Source: CAMCXE01 sp036520615 (lineage in GTDB: Bacteria > Pseudomonadota > Gammaproteobacteria > Pseudomonadales > Cellvibrionaceae). From it: DNA of 64,000 nt. The stretch spans positions 62,001 through 126,000 of the forward strand of contig DATDJI010000091.1 in the NCBI GenBank assembly GCA_036520615.1, given 5' to 3'. The translations under genes were made by a program, and so were the position numbers. The notes under the pieces were generated by a model. It had not been told where the DNA came from. It worked only from the letters and a program-made list of their open reading frames with translations, and ran no database searches. Shown in pieces: positions 50,833-60,800 of this stretch. The stretch's first letter is position 1, and the number at the start of each line of letters is the position of its first letter.

Positions 50833-52605
50833 ATGGTCATGCTTATGACACCTCCTAATAATTCTCGCGTTCTGCTTCTGTCCTGCCTGATTGGCTCTCT
50901 AAGTCTCACTGCCTGTGGCTCTGGCAGTAAATCACGCAATATCTCCACCAGCTCCTCAAGTAGTTCTTCAAGCAGCTCTTCATCAAGTTCCAGTTCCTCC
51001 AGCAGCTCGTCTTCCAGTTCCAGCGGCTTCGCCTTCAGTGCCCCGGCGCCCTTATTAAATCAGGCACCAGGCGTAGTGGTTTCCTCTGCAAGTTTTACGT
51101 TGAGCGGCGTTAATGCCCAGGGCAGTTTGGCAATAAGCGGGGATGCTAGCGCTGAATATTCACTAAATAACAGCAGTTTTACCAAGCAGCCAACTGCGGT
51201 TACTGCAGGCACACAGAGTGTGGTCGTGCGCTTAACTACTGCTGCCACAGCAAGTACGGCAGTTAAAGCCACGCTGAGCATAGGCAATCAGACCATCGAT
51301 TTCACTGCTACCACTCGAGCCGATATTACAGCGCCTACCGGCAGCATTTTATTCCCACCTGCGGTGAGCTTGACTGAAGGCAACACGGTAATTCTGCGCG
51401 GCACGGTAAAAGATGATGCCAGCGCTATTGCCAGCGTAAAAATAAATAACCAAACAGCCACTGTTAATCCTGTTGTCGGAACGTGGGAATTAAAAGACGC
51501 TGCATTAGATTTAGGAAAAAAACAAACTTTGACACTCAAAGTGGAAGATAGCGCAGGCAATGTTAATAGCAGCGCTGCGCAGGTGGAAATTACTCAAGGC
51601 GATATTACCAAAGCCTTCCCGGAAAATGGCGGCGCGGATTTTGTTGGGCCGCAGACGGTGGCTTGGGATAATTTGGATGGACGTAATCGTGCTTTGGTGA
51701 TGGACGTTAATCGCGATAATCCTACATTGATGGCGGTGGATCTAAAAACCGGTGTGCGCAGCAGTTTAAGTGATAACACCAAACAAGCAACTTTGCCGTT
51801 TGTTTACGATAGAGATGATTTTAATACTGCTCCACTTCTGATAGATAAAGATCAAAAATCAGTATGGGTCGGGCAAAATTCAAAAACGATACTTGATTTT
51901 TCTGTATTAAAAATAGATTTAGTTACAGGTGCTCGAACGGGGCTGAGCAATGGTAACTTCCGTCATATAAGCGACTTAGCGCTTGAGCGCTCTGAAACAA
52001 GAGATCGTATGTACGATTGTAGTTTTAGACAGGGATCAGTAGGTTTTTATAGCTACAATTTGGGTAGTTATTCAAGAGTCGGCTTCAGTGATCCAACTCA
52101 TCCTGATGCAGTAAACTTATTTGATAGCTCTGGCAGCATTGTAGTAGATAAACCACGGAATAGACTCTTAATGACCAGTTTTACTGGTAATCAGTTCGTG
52201 TATGGAATTGATATTAGTAAAGATGATCAAGATGATACTGCAGGAGCCAGGTCAATTTTTTCTAATGCCACCACGCCTAATAATGAAAACCCATTCACCG
52301 CAGCTGGGGATCGTGTACTTACCTCTATCCGCATCGATGCAGACCGCAGTCGTGCTTTGATGGTTGACCGTTTAAAACCCGCTGTTTTTGCTCTTACCCT
52401 GAGTGATGATAAATCTAAAGATGGTGCCCGCAGTATTTTATCCAGTAACGAAAAATCCACGGTTAATAAACTGGTTGATCCTTATGGCTTGCATATAGAA
52501 GCTTCTATGCACTACGGCCTGGTTGTGGATAAGGGACAAAAAGCTTTATTAGCGGTGGATTTAGAAAGTGGTGAGCGAGTAATTATTTCTAAATCAGCCA
52601 ATTAA
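50833..52605 (+). CDS. Poly-Ser-linker lipoprotein with Ig-like and propeller-like domains
   Basis: A 590-residue lipoprotein: ATG 50833 with AAAGGA upstream, signal with lipobox LTAC (Cys28), Ser-rich linker (about 37-63), then an Ig-like domain (about 150-250: ADITAPTGSILFPPAVSLTEG and SAGNVNSSAAQVEI), and a C-terminal beta-propeller-like half (about 260-590). Propeller blades show a recurring pattern of the kind LVMDVNRDNPTLMAVDLKTG, ALMVDRLKPAVFALTL and GLVVDKGQKALLAVDLESG. It is probably surface-anchored and may bind a ligand. No catalytic residue is recognised. It ends at a strong terminator. Confidence 0.76.
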   Translation: MVMLMTPPNNSRVLLLSCLIGSLSLTACGSGSKSRNISTSSSSSSSSSSSSSSSSSSSSSSSSSGFAFSAPAPLLNQAPGVVVSSASFTLSGVNAQGSLAISGDASAEYSLNNSSFTKQPTAVTAGTQSVVVRLTTAATASTAVKATLSIGNQTIDFTATTRADITAPTGSILFPPAVSLTEGNTVILRGTVKDDASAIASVKINNQTATVNPVVGTWELKDAALDLGKKQTLTLKVEDSAGNVNSSAAQVEITQGDITKAFPENGGADFVGPQTVAWDNLDGRNRALVMDVNRDNPTLMAVDLKTGVRSSLSDNTKQATLPFVYDRDDFNTAPLLIDKDQKSVWVGQNSKTILDFSVLKIDLVTGARTGLSNGNFRHISDLALERSETRDRMYDCSFRQGSVGFYSYNLGSYSRVGFSDPTHPDAVNLFDSSGSIVVDKPRNRLLMTSFTGNQFVYGIDISKDDQDDTAGARSIFSNATTPNNENPFTAAGDRVLTSIRIDADRSRALMVDRLKPAVFALTLSDDKSKDGARSILSSNEKSTVNKLVDPYGLHIEASMHYGLVVDKGQKALLAVDLESGERVIISKSAN

Positions 52606-52616
52606 TGATAATAAGG

Positions 52617-52647
52617 GCAGGCACAGTTTGGATGTGCCTGCTTTTTT
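52617..52647 (+). terminator. Strong Rho-independent terminator
   Basis: GCAGGCACA (52617-52625) and TGTGCCTGC (52633-52641) form a perfect 9-bp stem with a 7-base loop, followed by six T (52642-52647). It begins 11 bases after the stop of the poly-Ser lipoprotein and ends right at the next gene's start region. Confidence 0.9.
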
Positions 52648-52659
52648 ATGGAGCTTAAA

Positions 52660-53532
52660 ATGTTTGAACGTTTATTGGCAACCAGTAACAAGCCCTGTTT
52701 TAAATCTGAGCGCAGCTGGGAATCAATTGAACTGAATTTTTCCGGCGCTAAATTGCAGCTTCAAATGCCCGCGCATGATGATGAATTTCCTGAAGAAGAC
52801 GCCGCCAAGGGATTTAATATATTTAATCCAGAATGGTATTTATACCCTAAAAAAACCAGAGCGGAGGGTCAAATTCCCGCCAGCGGCGTTGGTATCGGTG
52901 GCAGTACTATTAAGCGTGTTTGGCAAATATATGGTGAAATTTGGCGTCTCGCCCCTATTTCTGAAATGGGTGCCTCTTTTGCTGTATGTGATTTTTCTCA
53001 ATTGAGTTCCAGATTAAATTGTTTTAAAAGATCTGATTTTGAAAAACTTATTATGTATCTAAGTTATTACACCGACGGACCCGGTGGAGGAGACGAAAAA
53101 TACTTGGCCCCTATTAACTGGCAGGTTCGTGTTATTAATGGCGTCGAGTGGATCTATTTTGAAAACTGGCGACAACGTTTTGAAGAGGAAAACATGCGCG
53201 ATATGCATACGCCAGATTTTGACTCGTTTTTTATTGCCAGCATGTTTACGCCTTTGTTTTCGGATAAGTGCCTGTATTTTTCTGCGTGGAGTATGTCTGG
53301 ATTTCCTCAGGGGCCATTAAATAGGCTTAAATTCCAGCGGATTGATAGCATTGCCAATACATTTAATTTGCACTTAACACCCCAGGCAGTGCAAGAGCAA
53401 AAGGAAATATTAGCGGCTTACCCGAATGAGCACTATAGCGTTAGCCGCAAACCAGAAATTTGGGAATATCCTGGCAGCACTACTGACAGCAATAAACCAC
53501 TTGTTTTTACCCCTCCTCCCAGTCTTTTTTAA
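52660..53532 (+). CDS. Hypothetical protein, likely partner of the pseudo-hydrolase
   Basis: A 290-residue protein without signal peptide. I do not recognise a named family. ATG 52660 is chosen because GGAG at 52650-52653 precedes it; the ATG at 52648 lies against the terminator. The sequence is rich in Trp, Tyr and Phe (WESIELNF, WYLYPKK, IYFENWRQRFEEENMRDMH), with a Gly-rich SGVGIGGSTIKRVW, and it looks like a globular beta-rich domain; some similarity in flavour to immunity-type proteins found beside toxins, but this is weak. It sits 21 bases before the hydrolase paralogue in the same direction, so the two are probably co-expressed. Confidence 0.5.
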   Translation: MFERLLATSNKPCFKSERSWESIELNFSGAKLQLQMPAHDDEFPEEDAAKGFNIFNPEWYLYPKKTRAEGQIPASGVGIGGSTIKRVWQIYGEIWRLAPISEMGASFAVCDFSQLSSRLNCFKRSDFEKLIMYLSYYTDGPGGGDEKYLAPINWQVRVINGVEWIYFENWRQRFEEENMRDMHTPDFDSFFIASMFTPLFSDKCLYFSAWSMSGFPQGPLNRLKFQRIDSIANTFNLHLTPQAVQEQKEILAAYPNEHYSVSRKPEIWEYPGSTTDSNKPLVFTPPPSLF

Positions 53533-53553
53533 CCATTTTTTAAGGATGCTTAT

Positions 53554-54780
53554 ATGGCCGTTAACACACAATATCCGGGTTACGACGAAGTCTTCAGTTC
53601 TGCTGGTGCAGGCCGCATAGTGTACGCGCGCAGTAATCAAGCAAAAGAAATTAAAAAAATGATTAAGATGCAGCGCATAAATTACCAATACACTTTGATG
53701 GCGCAAGGCATTGCAACATTGAGCGCAGATCCTTCTCGCGGGAGAGCATTGAATACTGCTGGTGATATGCGACAACTTGTGGTCGGCGACGGCGTTTCAA
53801 TGACATTTTATCTTTACAACGGGGCTGTTTTTGTTGAGTCCATAGCAATTGGTACCGTGGTAAAAACCGGGCCTATCGGTATTTATAAGATTGATTATGT
53901 AAAAGCTCGTAATTTTTGGGTGACCGATACGCGGGCTGTAATAGGTTTCGATCCGGCGGAGCTTTGGCGCAGCAAAGGAGAGAAAGCGCATTACGCCGTG
54001 GTTGGAGATAAGTTCGATTTGGATATAGGCAAAGCTGGCCGTTTGCTCGCCGAACATGTTTTAGGTGGTTACAGCGCAAAACAACATTTTATTAAAGAAG
54101 ATATTACCGGTCGAGAAAAGCCGCATTTTTCATTATTGTGGTTGGATAAAGAAAAACACAAATCCGCCCCAGCAGTTAATTTACTAAGCACTGCCATAGT
54201 CGATAGTTATACCCAAGGGCTGCCGGTAAATTGGCTGGTGCATGGCCAGGCAGTGCATACCTTTAAAAAGGCCGTCAACCAAATTAAATCAAGTATTAAC
54301 TCATCTGCACTGAGGGTTACTGATGGCGTGTCAGGTATTAAGCAGCAAGTCTATTTCTCCAACCCGGCCAGCGGCAGTAAAGATTCATTAAAAAAACTTT
54401 GTGAAAACTCTGGGTTTGCATTTGTGGGTTACAACGCCAATGAGCGCGATATAAAACGTGTAGGTAATGCCGTGAACGTGGGGTTGGAGATGGGTAAGCA
54501 GGCATTTATCGCTGCAGCTGGGGGCGGTGGTGTTGCCGGTGTGGGATTTGGGCTTAAGCAATTGGGTTTAGGCGGTATCGATAAGGCAATACAAAATAGT
54601 GCCGATGCCCTAGTGAATGGTAATCATATAACTGCGGCTGTGTGTGCCTTAGGTTGTGGATTTATTGTGTGGGGTGCGGTAAAGAAATGGCAAACCATTG
54701 GAGCTGGGGTGCGCTGCACCGTTGGCAAGGGAAACCAGTATTGGTATGCCAATGACAAAGATTTATTAGCCGCAGAATGA
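53554..54780 (+). CDS. Pseudo-hydrolase paralogue of the gene at 48245
   Basis: A 408-residue protein, parallel to the hydrolase-like protein at 48245. Both share the early pattern GR-x-VY...GI-x-x-L...PS, and, in order, LPVNWLVHGQAVHTFKKAV aligned with QPVKWVVHSQGGIIFKQAI. At the nucleophile position this copy has Gly231 where the other has Ser254, so serine catalysis is lost. The C-terminal part is hydrophobic and Gly-rich (AAAGGGGVAGVGFGL, AAVCALGCGFIVWGAV), which could insert in a membrane. AAGGA precedes ATG 53554. It might be a regulator, a decoy or a differently working relative. Terminator follows. Confidence 0.6.
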   Translation: MAVNTQYPGYDEVFSSAGAGRIVYARSNQAKEIKKMIKMQRINYQYTLMAQGIATLSADPSRGRALNTAGDMRQLVVGDGVSMTFYLYNGAVFVESIAIGTVVKTGPIGIYKIDYVKARNFWVTDTRAVIGFDPAELWRSKGEKAHYAVVGDKFDLDIGKAGRLLAEHVLGGYSAKQHFIKEDITGREKPHFSLLWLDKEKHKSAPAVNLLSTAIVDSYTQGLPVNWLVHGQAVHTFKKAVNQIKSSINSSALRVTDGVSGIKQQVYFSNPASGSKDSLKKLCENSGFAFVGYNANERDIKRVGNAVNVGLEMGKQAFIAAAGGGGVAGVGFGLKQLGLGGIDKAIQNSADALVNGNHITAAVCALGCGFIVWGAVKKWQTIGAGVRCTVGKGNQYWYANDKDLLAAE

Positions 54781-54800
54781 TTAAGTGACGTGTCGCGCAG

Positions 54801-54827
54801 CAACCGCCATTTAGGCGGTTGTTTTTT
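54801..54827 (+). terminator. Rho-independent terminator
   Basis: CAACCGCC (54801-54808) pairs with GGCGGTTG (54814-54821) around a 5-base loop and is followed by six T. It separates the pseudo-hydrolase gene from the giant adhesin gene. Confidence 0.88.
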
Positions 54828-54877
54828 AATAATTGAATTAATTTGCCTTTGGGCTTTTTTCTGCATTAGGTTTTGTT

Positions 54878-57800
54878 ATGACATCGCCGGTATTTTTACT
54901 AAAACGCGAATCTGTATTGAGCTTGGTTATCGCAAGTGTCGTTCAGGTAATGAGCCAAAATGCTTTGGCGGCCCCAGAGGGTGGCCAGGTGGTAGCGGGA
55001 CAGGCTGTCATTGAGCAAGTAGAAAAGGAAACGCGCATTCAGCAGGCCAGTGAGCGTTTAAGCATCGACTGGAAAAACTTTGATATTAATAGCGATGAGC
55101 GTGTGCAGTTTATTCAGCCTAATAGTTCTTCCATCGCATTCAATCGTATTTTAAGCAATAAAGGCTCGCTGATTCAGGGCCGTATTGATGCCAATGGCCA
55201 GGTGGTGTTAATAAACCCTAATGGTTTAATTTTTACTGAGGGTGCCAGTGTAAATGCGGGCGGGTTAATTGCCTCTGCTTTGCAAATGAATGACCAGGAT
55301 TATTTAAATGGCAAATTCACGTTAAATGCCTTAGAAGGCAGCGAAGGCCGGGTAATTAATTCCGGCCTATTAAATGCCGCGACGGGCGGCAATATCAGTT
55401 TGCTTGGTCAGAGTGTCGAGAATAAAGGCCTTATTAGTGCTCAATTGGGCAGCGTTAATTTGGCGGCAGGAAAAGAGGCCGTTTTAACTTTTGAACCGAA
55501 TGGTTTAGTTGGTGTGCGTGTAACCGAGGCGGTTCTGCAGAAAGATTTAGGAGTGGATGCGGCGGTTATAAATAGTGGAGAAATTAAAGCCGAAGGTGGC
55601 AAAGTATTAATTACGGCTAGCACTAGCAAAGATATATTTAGCCAAGCAGTAAATGCTGGGGAATTATCGTCTGCCAAAAGCGCACTAGTGAATGCCGACG
55701 GTAGTTTTACACTGGGTGCCGGGGCCGATATTAACAATACCGGTGTTATAAGTGTGGCAGCAGAGAGAAAAGCCGGGGAAGCAGTTATTATCGGCGAGAA
55801 TATTACCAATGAAGGTGTTATCACCGCAGATAGCCAAACCGCAAAAGCCGGTAGCATTGAAATTAGTGCTAAAAATATTAATGAAACTAAAGGCAATGGC
55901 AAGGTAACGGCGGTTGCCCATGCTAGCGGCCAGGGTGGCGACATTAAATTATTAGGCGATAAAGTGGGTGTACTGGATCTCGCGCAAATAGATGCATCCG
56001 GTGCGAACGGCGGTGGCCAGGTTTTATTGGGAGGCGATAAAACAGGAGCGAACGTCAGCATTCACAATGCAGAGTTTTTATATGTTGGTGAACAGGCACA
56101 GATACGGACCGATGCTACGCAAGCGGGAGAAGGGGGCCGCTTGATAGCGTTTGCGGAAGATACAACGCGAATTTATGGAAGTTTATCGGCTCGCGGTGGT
56201 ACAGATGGACACGGTGGATTTATTGAAACGTCCGGTTTGAAGGGATTTGATCTTTATCGGGCACCAGATGTGTCAAGCGTTTCAGGAATTGGCGGCCACT
56301 GGTTGATAGACCCTAGCAATATTACAATCAACACTAATTCTGGTGCAGACGTTGATGAATTTGTCACAGAGAGTAGCAAATATACCGCTATAGGTTCAGG
56401 TATATCGCTTATTGGTTGGTCTACATTATTGTCTGGCGCGCCAGCAACTGTGCAGGTAATTACAACGGATGGTGATATCACATTTCAAAATGGCTATTAC
56501 TTTTCAGTTGGCGGAACCAAGAACACAAGCATTACTTTCGATGCTAAGGGTGATATCAAATTTAATGCAGGGTTAGTGGTCGACTCTTCTAAGGCTTCGG
56601 GCCAACCTAATGCAAATGCCAGTGATGAATCATTAAGTCTCACCTTCAATGCAGGCGGGGTTATTGATTTTAATAATACGCAATTCCACACCAACGGCGG
56701 CAGTTTCACTGCAAAAGCCACCACAGGAAATATCACCTCTACAGGCACAATAAAAACAGAACGCCCCACTACAGCATTAGATGGAGCCACTCAAAGCGGT
56801 GCTATTTCTATTACCGCTGATGCGGGGCAAGCGGCATTTAATAATATATCCAGCGCGGGGTTTAGTTTTACAAGCGGCGAAGGTGATGGCGGCAATGCGG
56901 GTAGTTTAAATATAACTGCAAAACAAGGCGTAATAATTACTGGGAGTGTATCTAGCGCAGGTGGTTTGGGTAAGGATGATATTAGCGCAAACGGCGTGAG
57001 CACACCTAAAACTGGCGGTCATGCCAATTCTTTAACTATTAATAGTAGCGACGGCCCAATTAATATCGTTAAGTTATCTGCCGACGGTGGTACTGCAGGT
57101 TTCGATACAATTATTGGCGGAAATAATGACAGGCGTGACGCTGCTGCCGGTGGTAATGCGGGCCAAGTTACATTAACTGCCAGCCAAGGCGATATTAATT
57201 TAACTGACACCGCGTCGAACAAGTTCGGTACGGGCACAAAGGACCTAGGCACTACGATTAATCCCGACAATGGTAAAAACGGCAATGGGGCAGGTTTTAC
57301 ATTTACGGCTAAAAATATAACTACAAAAGCTATTGCCACCAACGCTAACGAAGCGACATTCGAAGCGAGCGAAACAGTTAATTTGGGTAATTTAAATACC
57401 GCGCTTGCCAAAAGCGATTGTGGGGATGGTCTGTGTAGGGGTGACGTTTTAATTAAAACTGCCACGGGTGATAGCGGTATAGCGGTTGGCCAGACTGCCG
57501 CCTGGACGATTCGAGGTAACACGCAGTTATCGTTGGGCACAGAGGGAAGTGTTAGCTTAACTACTGGCGCTAATCAGTTTTCCGGTGCGGGTAAAAATTT
57601 ATCGATTACGGCAAAAGATGCGACGCTTGCAAGTAATTTTGCATTAGTTTTAAAAAATATTGCTGTAGAGAATTTGAATTTCTTCAGCGCTTTAGATATT
57701 AGCCAGGATGCAGCAGGCAGTATAGTTGCAACTAATTCTGCGCGCTTAAACGGTAAAACCGTTGTTCTAAATAACTCTGGTAATAATTTTAATCAAATTG

Positions 57801-60800
57801 ACTCGCTCTCCGCCACGGATAATGCAGAAATTGCTGATAGTGATACGCTGACTATTAATAGTCTATCAACGCCTAAGCTTGCGATCACTTCAACGGGCAC
57901 TGCAAATTTAAACGGCGATATTAATGCACAAAATAGATCAGTAGAAATTACCCAAAAAGGCGCAGGCTCAGTTGCCATTACCGGCTCTGCCACAAAAAGC
58001 GGTGCGGGCGACATTACGGTCAAAACAACCGGCAGTGGTATTGGCTTAAGTTATAGCGGCAGCGAAACGGCAACCTGGGATTTAAACGCAAAATCACTAA
58101 CCACTAACAATAGCACCCGTTTTATCTATGATGGCTTCGCTACGCTTATTGGCGGTACCGGTAACGATATTTTTAATGTGGGCGCGTTAATAACGCCACC
58201 TAATATATCTGGCGGCAGTAGTGGCACGGATGAGTTGCATATCGATGAAAATAATAATGCGGCTAACAATTGGAATGTTGCAGTCGTAAAAGCAGCGCAG
58301 GAGTTTACTGCTGCACAAAATGGTCTGCTACAGGTAACCGGCCTGGATAAAATACAGGTGCAAAACGTCAATGGCAGTGCCACCCCCCAGTTAACTCTAG
58401 TTGACGACGGCATCACCACCTGGACGCTTACCAGCACGTCTAATGAATTTAGATTACAAAACACCAACCTCGGCGGCGGCATAGTTTTTAGCGGCTTTAA
58501 ACAATTAAACGGCGGCACCGGCCAGGATGTTTTTGATTATACCGGTGCGGGTAACACGGTTTTTATAGGTGGCCTGGACGGCGGCAATGCGAGTGCGGCG
58601 GAAGATAAGATATTGGGTTTTAATGCGGATACCAGTTGGGATTTAATCGGTGCGCAAGCGAATTTTTACCGTACATCGTTGCCAGCAGAAAAAGTCAGCT
58701 TCAAAAATATTGATACGTTGGTAGGTGGCAACCAAAAAGATGTTATTACCTTGTCCAATACTATTGACGCGGTGAATCTATCGTCGTTTTCGGCGGGGTT
58801 TACGCTGGAAAACTTTGAAGGCATAACTGCAACCGCCACCAATGCCAAGTTAACCGGCTATGCAGGCAATTCCAATTGGACTGTCACCGACGATAAAAAG
58901 GGTACGATCACCAGTGGCGGCAGAACAACCGAATTTTCAGGCTTTAATGAATTAATTAGTGCCGAATTTCAGGCCGATGGTACGACGGTCAATACTGATA
59001 CATTTGCGATCGACCTAACTGGCGCCATAGGGAAAATTACTGGTCAGGCTGGTGATATTCTCAACGTCCGTAGCGGCAATGCTGTTGCCAATAATTGGGT
59101 AATTAATAGCGATGGTAGTGCGCAGGTTGGCCAACAAAATGGCAACACGAATAATGTTTATGTAGGCACGATTACGGGTGTCGGCACAGTTAATGGTAGT
59201 ACCGGAGCGGATAATTTTACCGCCCAGGGCACTTATACCAACGGAACAATTAAGGCTGGTTTTAGTGCAGATGTGGAAGACAAAAATACATTAAGTACTG
59301 CCGCTGCAGATATTGTTTTTAATAATGCAGATTATACTTCCAACGGCATATTGGGGATTAACGAATTTAAAGCCAGCGGCACAACAGCGGTTTTAAAAGT
59401 GTCTTCCCTGTTGGGCGCAGTGAATTGGCAGGTCACACCAGGTGCTTCCGCTAATCAATTATCCGGTAACGTTAGCGACGTTACTTCAAATAAAAGCCTG
59501 ACGTTTGAAAATTTTGCCACATTAAATGGCGGAGATAATAGTGATACGTTTTCGCTTGGTGCTGGAGCGTTTAATGGCGGAGCAATCGATGCTGGTATAG
59601 GAGATAACCGCTTAATTAATACCACAACAAATACTGCCTGGAATTTAAATACGAATAAGCTGCGTTCGGTTAATTTTGCCAATATTCAAAAGTTAACTGC
59701 CTTTGATGGCGATACATTAACAGCTGCAAACGCTAACAACACGTTTACGATAGGTGTCGGCGGTGTTCAATTATTCAACGAAGAAACAAATACCACTTAT
59801 ACGCTGGTTGATTTTAAAAGCCTAACCGGCGGTGACAAAGTTGACCGTTTCAACCTAAACATTTCTGCTGCCGATACTGCCTTAAAAGGCGGGCTGGGCA
59901 ATGATGAATTTACGCTTGCCAACGATACAATTAAAACCGGTGTAATTAACGGTGGCGATGGCACTGACACGCTCAAAGTAACGGCCGGAGACAACGATTG
60001 GACATTAACCGCAGTGCAGACGGGTGATGTTAATACTAATACATTTAACGCTATTGAAGTTCTGGCTGGTGGTTCGGGCGCAGATACTTTGGATAATAAA
60101 GTCGCAAGTCAAACGCTTAGCCTCACCGCAGTCGATTCGGGTGTGTTACACGATACGGCGGATGCCACTAAAATTAGCGCTACTTTAAGTGGATTTAATT
60201 CTATTAATGGCCTGGCGGTGCTTAAAGGTTTTAATGGTACACAAACCTGGAATTTATTAACTAATACGACTGGCACTATTAAAGATGCCGCTGATACGAC
60301 GCTCAATTTCGGCCAAACCGCAAGCGTGTTAGGCGGCAGTGGCAATGATACTTTTATCATTGCGCCTACGCTTACTCAATTTACGCTGGACGCAGGTACA
60401 GGTTTAAATACATTGCAAGGCGCTAATATTGACAATGCCTGGGCGGTCAGCGCCCAAACAGCCGGTGCAGCTAATGAGCCATTGGCTAATACGGGCACAT
60501 TAAATGGCACGGGGAATTTTACTGGTGTCCAGCAATTTAAAGGCGGTACGGCAAAAGACGATTTGGATTTAACCGGCAGCACAGGACTAATTATCTCTCT
60601 TGCCACTATCAGCGGTTTTGAAACCTTATTAGGCGGCACAGATTCGCAATTGATCGGCGCCAACCAAACCAATAATTGGCAATTAATTAAAGGCTCAATT
60701 GGCACTGTAAATGGTATTGGCTTTGACGGGTTTAGTACGCTCACTGGCGGCACAGGCCGGGATATTTTTGCCATTGCTAACACCGCGCAATTTACTGGCG

